Below are positions 8,804-17,009 of a DNA stretch of 39,658 nt, piece by piece (the first letter of the stretch is position 1; each line of letters starts with the position of its first letter). Position numbers and translations under genes: made by a program. This DNA is from Thermoplasmata archaeon (GTDB lineage: Archaea > Thermoplasmatota > Thermoplasmata > Thermoplasmatales > Thermoplasmataceae), in the NCBI GenBank assembly GCA_021818675.1, contig JAKATR010000055.1:1-39658 (forward strand), written 5' to 3'. The notes below the pieces were generated by a model. The model was given only the letters and a program-made list of their open reading frames with translations. It did not search any database and was not told the origin of the DNA.

Positions 8804-9415
8804 TCATTTTTTTGAAAGCTCTCGAAAAGAGCTAACAAATCTTGATGCCATTGTAATATAACCTGCAACCGCAAACCAGAGAAGCAGGGTTGTAAATGGC
8901 GTAAAAGTTAGGAAATATGAAAAGGAATAAGGATAGAAGATCTGAATAAGGAGGAAGATCATTATGTAGAGGAGCCTGTCAGCTCTTCCCAGGATGCCTC
9001 TGTAATTTCTTTTGAGACCAACCGACTGAGCCTGTGTACCCATATAACTTGTCATGAGCACCCCGGTTACTGCGAAGAACCCCAGAAAAATCGAACCTGT
9101 GGCTGAAAAAGCCAGTCCTGCCAGAATAGCAATATCAGAAAGCCTGTCAAAGGTATGATCCAGAAGATCACCAGCCATTGAAGCTTTTCCAATCTTCCTG
9201 GCAACAAAGCCATCCATGGCATCAAACAGTGAGGAAAGAAGTATGAAGATGAATGCAAATATAATATAGAAGCTACCTTCATATATGAAAAATCCAGTCA
9301 TTAATGCAAAGATAAAAGACATTATGGAAATTATGTTTGGTGGAATTTTAAGAAACGGTTTCCCAATAATTTCTAAAAATCTATTTGCTCTTGGCCTCAA
9401 ACTGTCAAGTGCCAT
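8804..9415 (-). CDS. CDP-alcohol phosphatidyltransferase (archaetidylinositol-phosphate synthase-like)
   Basis: Integral membrane enzyme that displaces CMP from a CDP-activated lipid with an alcohol headgroup. The complete family motif is visible: D-x2-D-G-x2-A-R-x8-G-x3-D-x3-D (from DAMDG through HTFD, residues about 65-90). Five or six hydrophobic segments span the 203 residues. In archaea the donor is CDP-archaeol, and this subgroup often makes archaetidylinositol phosphate; that headgroup is inferred from family knowledge only. It is the last gene of the six-gene minus-strand operon, starting 2 nt after the AK6-like gene stop. Confidence 0.88.
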   Translation of the reverse strand: MALDSLRPRANRFLEIIGKPFLKIPPNIISIMSFIFALMTGFFIYEGSFYIIFAFIFILLSSLFDAMDGFVARKIGKASMAGDLLDHTFDRLSDIAILAGLAFSATGSIFLGFFAVTGVLMTSYMGTQAQSVGLKRNYRGILGRADRLLYIMIFLLIQIFYPYSFSYFLTFTPFTTLLLWFAVAGYITMASRFVSSFRELSKK

Positions 9416-9417
9416 GG

Positions 9418-9870
9418 CTATCCTATGGTAAATCTCTTAATAAATTCTGATATCTTTTGAAATTCTTCTGCACTCAAGCCATTTGTGGTATTTACAATCA
9501 TGATCCTGTTTCCTGGCACCCGGTCCAAAGATTCATAGAATATAGAATCTGACAGCAGAGCATCAATATTTTCCTCTATTTTTAAATTTGAATATCCTCT
9601 TTCATTGAGCCTCTTTCTGAGAACCTCCTCAGAGGCGGTCATTATGATAATGGCATCACCTGTGAGCAAATGAGAATAGTGCGCCTCACCTATCTTTGGG
9701 TTTATTGACGATATAACACTTCTCATGCATTGAATATCCACTGCGTCATCAACAAGGCATCCATGAACCCTTGCAATTTCATTGAGATCAGAAACCTGAA
9801 AGCCCCTTTCTCTTAACATTGAAGAAAGGTGTGTTTTACCAGATCCTGGAACACCCGTGATGGATATCAT
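9418..9870 (-). CDS. Adenylate kinase AK6/Fap7 homolog
   Basis: Small P-loop nucleotide kinase of the archaeal COG1936/Fap7 group. The P-loop is GVPGSGKT (residues 6-13). VSDLNEIA follows, and the lid-region signature LRKRLNERGYSNLKIEENIDA is typical. Its 150 residues are in the usual range, slightly short. Eukaryotic Fap7/AK6 works in small ribosomal subunit maturation, and archaeal homologs bind the uS11 protein; the same role is likely but inferred. Its ATGA start overlaps the tiaS stop by 4 nt, so translation is coupled. Confidence 0.88.
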   Translation of the reverse strand: MISITGVPGSGKTHLSSMLRERGFQVSDLNEIARVHGCLVDDAVDIQCMRSVISSINPKIGEAHYSHLLTGDAIIIMTASEEVLRKRLNERGYSNLKIEENIDALLSDSIFYESLDRVPGNRIMIVNTTNGLSAEEFQKISEFIKRFTIG

Positions 9871-11165
9871 CTTACCTCATCTATTTGATCTTTTATCTCC
9901 CATGGCATTGACAGATGCCTTCTTGCAGAAACCGGTGGCTGGAAGCTCCCCTCGCTCACTTTACGGGGTATTAAGGAATATTCCGGCAGGATTGAAATGC
10001 CACAGGAAGGGCATACATAATTGCCAGATCCCCTGTTTTTACCCTTAACATCGCACAACTGACACACCGGTACAACCCGTTTGAAAGGTTTTGATAGGGA
10101 TAGAACTTCAAGCTTCTCAACTTTCACAACCCCCCTTGAAATTGAACCAAAAAGGTTAACTTTGTCACCATCCCACAAATTTTCAAAGATGTTCCTGAAT
10201 TTTTTAGAAGGCTCAAACACGATGAACTTTATTTGATCTCTTCCGCACATTATATTTCCTTTTAAATGCCCACCACGGGATCTTTCAGTTTTTCCATCAA
10301 TTCTTCCAACTATTTTAACGCCCATACCTTCACTGATTGTTCCATTTGAAAATCTTATGTGATCATCTGTACCCTGATTGGTCTCATAGATCAGAAAGTC
10401 TTCGGGTATACCGGAAAATTTAGTTTTAATTTCCTCAAAGAGTTTCATAAGAATAAGGGGATTTATTGCCCTGATTCCAAAAAATACGGGGGTCCTCTCT
10501 TTGGGGAATATGCTTGGTGTCCCATTTTCTTCATCCATATTGTTGAATGTACCTTTCCAGGTATCACATAATCTTGCTATGGATATCTTCTGTTCTTTTG
10601 AGAGCTTAATTTTCTTCTCTCCCTGATAGCATATAAGCTCGAATGTGTGGAAACCCGGTCTCCATGCTATTGAGGCAGTTGCACCGATTATACCTCTTCC
10701 ATTATTGATTTCCACTCGTTCTCCTTCATAATCATCTATGAGCTCCCTTGCTGAATCAATTGGAACATCCTCACACAGGCAGCGTTTATAGAAGTCGAAA
10801 TCGGGCTTACTCTTCATGAATACAATTCCAGGATTTGTATTGGGGTTATTGTGCACATATAATTGATTTACTATTGATATAATGGATTTCTTCATTTCCT
10901 CTTCCAGAGGTGATTCAACCCCTTTATCATATGAAATGATATCATTTCCGCCGAAATGGCCTATGACCATACCTTTCCCATTTGCTTCCCCCAAATTCAT
11001 GCAAACGGCCCCATTTCCCCTTGTTTTGTATGGAATGTTGGGGTTTAATCTCACAAGTCTTGGATAGCCCAGAATTTGTTTCTTTGTTGAGGCGGCTATT
11101 CTCAATCCTATGTAAGTTGTGCACATTTCGTCACGGGAATCAGTATCATCAACGCCTACCCACAT
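9867..11165 (-). CDS. tiaS: tRNA(Ile2) 2-agmatinylcytidine synthetase TiaS
   Basis: Joins agmatine to C34 of the CAU-anticodon tRNA(Ile2) with ATP hydrolysis, so that it decodes AUA instead of AUG. The N-terminus MWVGVDDTDSRDEMCTTYIG is the family hallmark. A catalytic kinase-like domain is followed by an OB-fold (about 285-370) and a C-terminal zinc ribbon with CQLC and CPSC pairs (about 372-395). At 432 residues it is of full length. The start abuts the uppS stop directly, and the 3' end overlaps the AK6-like gene. AUA codons are frequent in this AT-rich genome, so the enzyme should be essential. Confidence 0.95.
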   Translation of the reverse strand: MWVGVDDTDSRDEMCTTYIGLRIAASTKKQILGYPRLVRLNPNIPYKTRGNGAVCMNLGEANGKGMVIGHFGGNDIISYDKGVESPLEEEMKKSIISIVNQLYVHNNPNTNPGIVFMKSKPDFDFYKRCLCEDVPIDSARELIDDYEGERVEINNGRGIIGATASIAWRPGFHTFELICYQGEKKIKLSKEQKISIARLCDTWKGTFNNMDEENGTPSIFPKERTPVFFGIRAINPLILMKLFEEIKTKFSGIPEDFLIYETNQGTDDHIRFSNGTISEGMGVKIVGRIDGKTERSRGGHLKGNIMCGRDQIKFIVFEPSKKFRNIFENLWDGDKVNLFGSISRGVVKVEKLEVLSLSKPFKRVVPVCQLCDVKGKNRGSGNYVCPSCGISILPEYSLIPRKVSEGSFQPPVSARRHLSMPWEIKDQIDEVR

Positions 11166-11945
11166 CTAAGTCCCGAACCTTCGTTTCCTTCCCTGATATG
11201 TATATACTGCTCTGAGGAAATCAATCTTCCTTAAATCAGGCCAGTTGATATCTGAAAAGTAAAGTTCTGAATATGCCCCCTGCCACAGAAGAAAATTAGA
11301 AATCCGTTCCTCTCCGCTTGTTCTGAAAATAAGGTCGGGGTCAGGCACAGATGAATCATATAAGTAGCTATGGAAAAGATCCTCATTGATATCATCGATG
11401 GATATTCTTCCCATTTTTACTTCATCTGCGATCTTCTTTACCGCATTGATTATCTCTTCTCTTCCTCCATATCCAATGGCCAGATTCAGCTTAAAATCGC
11501 CATAGGCTTCGGTTCCTCTCTGAACCCTGTCTATGGTATTTCTGAGAAAGTCAGGAAGAAGCTTCAGTTCGCCTATTACTTTGACTCTTATCCTGTTCTT
11601 CGAAACCCTTTCATCCTTCATCAGGGCATTCAGTGAATCATCTATGAGGTGTAGAAGAAATTCCACTTCCTCAGGGTTTCTCATAAAATTTTCTGTTGAA
11701 AACCCATATATGGTAACTGCCGAAGTTCCTATCTCCATGCACCATTCAAGAACCTCTTCAAGTTTTTCCTTTCCCTTCACATGACCTTCATTTGGAGATA
11801 TGCCTCTTTCCCTTGCATAACGGCGGTTTCCATCAGTTATTATCCCTATATGCGATGGCACTGCCCCTGATTTTCGGATCTGGTTCAGCAGAACCTTCTC
11901 ATAAACTTCTTCTGTGACATCTCCGATCTTTCTGGATATACTCAC
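11166..11945 (-). CDS. uppS: cis-Polyprenyl diphosphate synthase (UppS family)
   Basis: Cis-prenyltransferase that builds long polyprenyl diphosphates, the precursors of the dolichol-type carriers used in archaeal N-glycosylation. The 259 residues carry HIGIITDGNRRYARERG (substrate-binding Asp/Asn/Arg), YGFSTENFMRNPEEV, YGGREEI, RTSGEERISNF and the closing FSDINWPDL, all typical of the family. The start is GTG and overlaps the last base of the trm5 TAG stop (TAGTG), so translation is probably coupled. It sits third in the operon. Confidence 0.93.
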   Translation of the reverse strand: MSISRKIGDVTEEVYEKVLLNQIRKSGAVPSHIGIITDGNRRYARERGISPNEGHVKGKEKLEEVLEWCMEIGTSAVTIYGFSTENFMRNPEEVEFLLHLIDDSLNALMKDERVSKNRIRVKVIGELKLLPDFLRNTIDRVQRGTEAYGDFKLNLAIGYGGREEIINAVKKIADEVKMGRISIDDINEDLFHSYLYDSSVPDPDLIFRTSGEERISNFLLWQGAYSELYFSDINWPDLRKIDFLRAVYTYQGRKRRFGT

Positions 11946-12817
11946 TACTTTGCCCTCCTGAACTCCATTGAAACCATGGAAGATGTTTTGGAATAACCAT
12001 GAACTATTCTCTTGTCAACAGGCATGAAACCTTCTCTCCTGAAAGATTCCATTCTTTCAGCAATCCCCTCAGTGGAATTTATCTCATAAAAGTTTACTGT
12101 ACCATTTATTTTAAGTGAATTTCTGATCAATTCAAAATCAACTTTTCGTGACGTGGGATTATTCATTAGGATTCGGTCCATATTGCGAATATTCTCAATC
12201 TCCGTCCATGAGTCGCAAACCTTTGTTTTCAGATTTCCCTTAATTTTGTTCAGGGAATAATTCTTTTCCAAAGCCTGTATAGCGTCGGGGTTTTTATCCA
12301 GGGCCAACACGCTAACATTGTGGGTCTTCATTATGGTTATGGTAAACGGACCGACTCCACAGAACATGTCAAGAATGTTCTCTTTCTCTCTAACCTTTCC
12401 GGCAATAATCATTCTTTCTGTTGCAAGCCTGGGTGAAAAATAAACGCTCTTTACATTGAGCCAGAGCATAATGCCATTTTCGCGATGAATAGTTTCAGGA
12501 TTGTCTTCTCCATGGACAAATTCAAGATTTCTCAAACGAAATTCGCCCTCGACACCATGATCAATGTATATTGCTCTGATATTCTTTCTAGTATTTTTAA
12601 TAAATTCGACAATCTTGGACATATTCCCGTCTCTTCTCTCCCTGATTATTGCAATATCTCCAATAACATCAAAAGCTCCGGAATGCCCTCTTGGGGTTGG
12701 TTTTCTCTCATTTTTCTCAGGAATAAGTGAGACGGTCTCTTCCTCAACTTCAATACCTTCCAGAAGTGGAAAATAAACATAATCACCCTTATGAATAATT
12801 TTGTAATTGTTATCCAT
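11945..12817 (-). CDS. trm5: tRNA (guanine-37-N1)-methyltransferase, Trm5/TYW2 family
   Basis: Class I SAM-dependent methyltransferase that makes m1G37 next to the anticodon. The SAM-binding motif is ILDMFCGVGPFTI. LALDKNPDAIQALEKNY and the motif DRILMNNPTS, in place of the common NLP, follow. From the first ATG (12817) the protein is 290 residues, shorter than typical Trm5 (about 330). The same frame stays open for 29 codons upstream and reads like the missing N-terminus (FAKVKKSKAQEFIKSI), but without any ATG, GTG or TTG. The true start may be a non-canonical codon such as CTG at 12898. A TATA-like TTTATAAA lies about 23-30 nt before the ATG, an argument for the short form. TYW2-type aminocarboxypropyl transferase is the alternative. 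Confidence 0.85.
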   Translation of the reverse strand: MDNNYKIIHKGDYVYFPLLEGIEVEEETVSLIPEKNERKPTPRGHSGAFDVIGDIAIIRERRDGNMSKIVEFIKNTRKNIRAIYIDHGVEGEFRLRNLEFVHGEDNPETIHRENGIMLWLNVKSVYFSPRLATERMIIAGKVREKENILDMFCGVGPFTITIMKTHNVSVLALDKNPDAIQALEKNYSLNKIKGNLKTKVCDSWTEIENIRNMDRILMNNPTSRKVDFELIRNSLKINGTVNFYEINSTEGIAERMESFRREGFMPVDKRIVHGYSKTSSMVSMEFRRAK

Positions 12818-12884
12818 AAGGTTTTTGCCGTTTATGGACTTTATAAATTCCTGGGCTTTGGATTTTTTTACCTTTGCAAAGGTT

Positions 12885-14933
12885 CTAGGCGAGTCCAGAT
12901 TTAATCAGCCTCCTTGCCCCACTGATCGTGGTCTCTGCTAATTTTGTTGAAAATCCTGGAATGGATGATATTCTGGAAACACTGGTCTCAGAAATCTGGG
13001 AAAGGCTTTTTAGACCGCTGTTATAGAGTCTTCTGGCCCTGACCCTTCCTATGCCAGGGATTGCGGCCAGCGGAATAATCTCTGAACCTATACCCTCCTT
13101 TATGCGAAGATTCAGGATCTCGAAATCGTGCATTTTATCCCGCTTGAATCTTTGAGAAAGTCTCGAAAGGGCAAATGAAAGCCAGTCTGCAGAGGAAACC
13201 TTCCCTTCAAGATCACCTGCGCCAATATCATATTTCTGACTGATCTCCATTATGGGTATTTCATTGACCCAGTCAATGAGGATCATTGCAGTTTTTGCAG
13301 CCTTCAAAGTATCATCATCGTATTGATGCACATCCATGGCATCGAGAAAGGCAGAAACTTCGATTATATCGTTCTGGGATACATAGAATCCTGTCATGTC
13401 CGGGGTCATGCAAATATTGAATATGGCCTTCTCCACCGAAAAATCGCCTTCAAGGAGTTCTTTCAAAATAATCGCGCTTTCCGGATCTATATAGAGATTG
13501 CACACAAGCTGTCCGAACGAGCTTGGTGAGTATTTTCCAGAGGATTCGGCAATAAATCCGTTATCCCCGAGAAATTCTATGACATTTGTCACAGATTCTT
13601 CAATATCAAGATTCATATTCTGTCTTCCAAATAAAGTTGAATCCAGAAACTTTATGACGCTCTTTAAATCGTTGGCTAATCTTGTTGTTATCAATGCCAG
13701 AATATTGAACCTCATGAGCTTTTCCTGTCCCATGGAAGATTTAATGGGTTCAAGCTCGCCTCTGAAGTATTCGTGCCCTTTTTCGAAGGCGGTTTTTGTG
13801 GAACAGTAAATATAGGCAAAACCTTCTTTATCGTATTTCGGTCTTCCGGCTCTCCCCATCATCTGTTCCACCTCCATAGTGGATATATATGAAGAATACC
13901 CGTCAGAAAATCTTGTGAGATCTCTCACAATAACAGTTCTTGCAGGAAGATTGATCCCTGCTGCGAGTGTTGGTGTTGCAGTGATCAATTTAATCTTTCC
14001 CTCCTTGAACGATGATTCAACTATTTCCCTCAATCTGTAAGATAGTCCGGCATGGTGAAATGCAACGCCATGTTTCATAGTGATCTTTAGTTTTTCGTAG
14101 TATCTGTCTGAATCATTATCTCCAAGATCGATCTGAGGTAATGGAAGATAATCGGCAAGGTTCTCCGATAACTCTTCGGCGAATTTTTCTGCCCTCTTTC
14201 TGGTGTTGAAGAAAAGAAGAACCTGCCCTCCTGATTTTATGCTTTCAAGGATCACATCTGCCATTTCTCCGTCTCTTGGCTCTTCCTGTTCATCCTCAGG
14301 GAATATTCTCCCTTTATGCATAATGTATTTTTTTAAAGGAACCGGTCTGAACCGGCTATATACTACTCTGGCACCCATCCATTCTCCCAGTTCCTCGTAA
14401 TTGCTCACAGTAGCTGAAAGTGCAACTATCTGTACACTTGGATTTACAGTTCTTGCAGCGGTGATTATCATCTCAAGGGTAGGGCCTCTGGTGGGGTCAC
14501 CAATGTTATGAACCTCGTCTATGACCATTGTACCTATATCCATTAAAAAGTCCGGATCATGATGGACAAATGAATCTGCTTTTTCAGATGTACATACTAT
14601 AATATCATATCCTCTGATTATTTCAGGCCCGGAATCATAATCTCCAAGGGATAGTCCGATCCTGAATTCCCTGCCAAAAAGTTCCCTCATCTCATCATAT
14701 TTTTCCTTTGCCAGTGCTTTCAACGGAGCTATATAGATGGCCTTTGAACCTCTTTTTATAGTTCGATAAATGGAATAGTATGCAATAAGTGATTTACCTG
14801 AAGCAGTTGGAACAGAGACCATCACACTAGACCCGCTCTCCACAATTCGGATTGCTTCTTCCTGATGAGGATAGAGTTCAAAATCCCTGAAATCAGGAAC
14901 ACCGTCAAATATGGAAATTTCGCTGGCCTTCAT
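12885..14933 (-). CDS. hel308: Hel308-type DNA helicase
   Basis: Superfamily 2, Ski2-like 3'-5' DNA helicase acting on stalled forks. Motif I is PTASGKS (residues 42-48) and motif II is DEVH near residue 140. Motif III is LSATVSN. The second RecA domain has HHAGLSYRLRE, ATPTLAAGINLPARTV and motif VI QMMGRAGRP. A winged-helix and ratchet region follow, then a C-terminal helix-hairpin-helix (IPGIGRVRARRLY and SIPGFSTKLAE). The 682 residues are near the family length. It is the promoter-proximal gene of the minus operon. AT-rich promoter-like stretches lie about 27-50 nt upstream (GTTTATAAAC and ATTTTTAAC). Confidence 0.95.
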   Translation of the reverse strand: MKASEISIFDGVPDFRDFELYPHQEEAIRIVESGSSVMVSVPTASGKSLIAYYSIYRTIKRGSKAIYIAPLKALAKEKYDEMRELFGREFRIGLSLGDYDSGPEIIRGYDIIVCTSEKADSFVHHDPDFLMDIGTMVIDEVHNIGDPTRGPTLEMIITAARTVNPSVQIVALSATVSNYEELGEWMGARVVYSRFRPVPLKKYIMHKGRIFPEDEQEEPRDGEMADVILESIKSGGQVLLFFNTRKRAEKFAEELSENLADYLPLPQIDLGDNDSDRYYEKLKITMKHGVAFHHAGLSYRLREIVESSFKEGKIKLITATPTLAAGINLPARTVIVRDLTRFSDGYSSYISTMEVEQMMGRAGRPKYDKEGFAYIYCSTKTAFEKGHEYFRGELEPIKSSMGQEKLMRFNILALITTRLANDLKSVIKFLDSTLFGRQNMNLDIEESVTNVIEFLGDNGFIAESSGKYSPSSFGQLVCNLYIDPESAIILKELLEGDFSVEKAIFNICMTPDMTGFYVSQNDIIEVSAFLDAMDVHQYDDDTLKAAKTAMILIDWVNEIPIMEISQKYDIGAGDLEGKVSSADWLSFALSRLSQRFKRDKMHDFEILNLRIKEGIGSEIIPLAAIPGIGRVRARRLYNSGLKSLSQISETSVSRISSIPGFSTKLAETTISGARRLIKSGLA

Positions 14934-15031
14934 TTATCATTTTGAATCATGAATCCATAGTTAAAAATTTGCTGTTTATAAACCATACAGATCTTATAAA
15001 CCTGCAAAATAATTTTATTATTACATCGTTC

Positions 15032-15092
15032 TTTCTACCTCAACACAATGCGAAGAAAGTACCAATATTCAAATTATGTGAAACGGTAGAAA
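15032..15092 (+). promoter_or_regulatory. Inverted repeat in the control region of the ribD-like/ahcY/apgM operon
   Basis: TTTCTACC (15032-15039) is the exact reverse complement of GGTAGAAA (15085-15092). CTTTCT (15031-15036), overlapping the first arm, can instead pair with AGAAAG (15054-15059). A TATA-like TTTTATTA lies at about 15013-15020. A start about 25 nt downstream would leave a leader of some 90 nt and place the left arm at or just before the transcript start. It could be a DNA operator or an RNA switch, or chance in AT-rich DNA. Confidence 0.3.
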
Positions 15093-15131
15093 TAGGAAAA
15101 AACAATAAGGCGAATTAAATGGAATATACGT

Positions 15132-15746
15132 ATGGAACAGCCAACAATAATTATCAATGTTGCCCAGAGCCTTGACGGATATATTTCAGGGCATAATGGT
15201 AAAAGGATTCAAATATCCTGCAGTGAGGACATGAAGCGGGTTGCCCAGTTGAGGATGCAATGTGATGGAGTAATGGTGGGTAAAAACACAGCACTCTTCG
15301 ACAACCCGAATCTGAAGAGCGAATCTTCCGATGAAAGAAAATTCAGAATAATTATAGACAGAGAGCTTGGAATCCCTCTCACTCATAACATTTACGATGG
15401 CAGTTATCCCACCGTAATAGTCACCTCTAGAACTGATGGCAGGAAGATAAAAAAGCTGTACTATGTTAATCCAACCGAGTTCAACATGCCATCAATAATG
15501 CAGGCTCTTTATGATTTTGGTATAAGAAAACTGCTGGTTGAAGGCGGCGCCATGACCATAATGTCAATTCTCCGATCGTGCAGGGTGGATCAATTCTTTA
15601 TTTACGTTGGTCCGGTCATAATGGGAAGCGGAGGTGTGAGGCTATTCTCATTACATGGAGAAAGGGAGATTAAGTTTCATCAGATCAAGTTAATAGGCAA
15701 TGGTGCTCTTTTCCAGATAGACATTTCCAGTTTGGAGGGTTTATAA
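15132..15746 (+). CDS. 2,5-diamino-6-ribosylamino-pyrimidinone 5'-phosphate reductase (RibD C-terminal/RIB7 type)
   Basis: Archaeal and fungal type riboflavin-pathway reductase, which reduces the ribose of the GTP-derived pyrimidine to a ribityl chain with NADPH before deamination. The 204 residues form the RibD C-terminal fold without a deaminase domain. VAQSLDGYISG is at the N-terminus and DGVMVGKNTALFDNPNL is in the middle. LLVEGGAMTIMSILR and YVGPVIMGSGG are nearer the C-terminus. No good Shine-Dalgarno motif is seen before the ATG. It is the first gene of a three-gene run and its TAA is followed directly by the ahcY ATG. Confidence 0.88.
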   Translation: MEQPTIIINVAQSLDGYISGHNGKRIQISCSEDMKRVAQLRMQCDGVMVGKNTALFDNPNLKSESSDERKFRIIIDRELGIPLTHNIYDGSYPTVIVTSRTDGRKIKKLYYVNPTEFNMPSIMQALYDFGIRKLLVEGGAMTIMSILRSCRVDQFFIYVGPVIMGSGGVRLFSLHGEREIKFHQIKLIGNGALFQIDISSLEGL

Positions 15747-16976
15747 ATGACAGACTCAGGAAGAATGAAGATTGAATGGGCTCGTACACATATGCTTGTT
15801 TCTGCAGAAATCAGGAAGAAATTCCTGAAGGAAAAACCGTTGAAGGGATTCAGGATAGGAATGGCCCTTCACGTTGAGGCAAAGACAGGAGTATTTTCCA
15901 TACTTCTAAAGGAAGGGGGAGCACAGGTAAGGATGTCTTCATGCAATCCGCTGAGTTCTGACGACGACGTTGTTGATTCTCTGAAAAAGGATCATGGCAT
16001 GGACGTGTATGCACGAAAGGGCGAATCGAACCAGGAATATTATGAATATCTGAACAAGGTACTGGATATGAAACCGAACATTATCATAGATGATGGGGGA
16101 GACCTTGTAAGAATTGTTCATACAGAGAGGAGAGACCTTCTTTCTGAAATTATTGGCGGAAATGAGGAAACAACCACTGGGGTAAACCGGCTCAGGGCCA
16201 TGGAAAAGCAGGGAAAACTTGAGTTTCCTATGTTTGATGTAAATGATGCTGATATGAAACACCTTTTTGACAACCGATATGGTACAGGTCAGAGCACGCT
16301 TGATGGAATAATGCATGCGACGAACATTCTCATAGGTGGAAAAACGGTCACCGTAGGTGGATACGGTTTTTGCGGAAAAGGAATTGCAATGAGGATGAAG
16401 GGTATGGGTGCCAATGTCATTGTCACGGAAGTTGATCCAGTAAAAGCTGTTGAAGCATATATGGACGGCTTCAGAGTTATGCCAATGAGAGAAGCACTCA
16501 AGGTGTCAGACATGGCTGTGACTGCAACAGGGATGAAGAATGTGATTTCATATGAGGATATGAAATCTGCAAAAAATGGCATTATTCTTTCCAACTCAGG
16601 TCATTTTAACAATGAGATTGAGACATCTGCTCTTTCTGAAAAAGCCGTAGAAAAACATATGGCAAGAGATAATGTAATGTCATATCGATTATCAGGGGGA
16701 AATGAAATATTTCTCATATCGGAAGGCAGACTCGTAAATCTGGCTTCAGGTCAGGGACATCCCGTAGAAATAATGGATATGAGCTTTGCAATTCAAGCAC
16801 TTACAGCAGAGTACCTGGCTAAAAATCACAGCAAACTTCAGAAGAAGGTATACAAAGTCCCGGATCAGATAGACAGGGAAGTTGCAGTGCTTGAGTTACA
16901 GGGATTGGGTATATCTATCGATTCCCTTTCAAAAGAGCAGATTGATTATTCAGATGACTGGCAGGAAGGAACATAA
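15747..16976 (+). CDS. ahcY: S-adenosylhomocysteinase
   Basis: NAD-dependent hydrolysis of S-adenosylhomocysteine (or a related inosyl form in some archaea) to homocysteine and the nucleoside, which removes the product inhibitor of methyltransferases. The 409 residues match archaeal enzymes. Visible signatures are MALHVEAKTGVF, DDGGDLV, GVNRLRAMEKQGKL, FDNRYGTGQSTLDGI and the Rossmann motif GGYGFCGKGIAMRMKGMGA. ILSNSGHFNNEI and LASGQGHPVEIMDMSF follow. It starts directly after the upstream stop codon, so the two genes are one transcript. SAH recycling serves methyltransferases such as Trm5. Confidence 0.96.
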   Translation: MTDSGRMKIEWARTHMLVSAEIRKKFLKEKPLKGFRIGMALHVEAKTGVFSILLKEGGAQVRMSSCNPLSSDDDVVDSLKKDHGMDVYARKGESNQEYYEYLNKVLDMKPNIIIDDGGDLVRIVHTERRDLLSEIIGGNEETTTGVNRLRAMEKQGKLEFPMFDVNDADMKHLFDNRYGTGQSTLDGIMHATNILIGGKTVTVGGYGFCGKGIAMRMKGMGANVIVTEVDPVKAVEAYMDGFRVMPMREALKVSDMAVTATGMKNVISYEDMKSAKNGIILSNSGHFNNEIETSALSEKAVEKHMARDNVMSYRLSGGNEIFLISEGRLVNLASGQGHPVEIMDMSFAIQALTAEYLAKNHSKLQKKVYKVPDQIDREVAVLELQGLGISIDSLSKEQIDYSDDWQEGT

Positions 16977-17009
16977 TCAATTGATCTGCAAGGAAGAAGG
17001 TGTGTGGCA

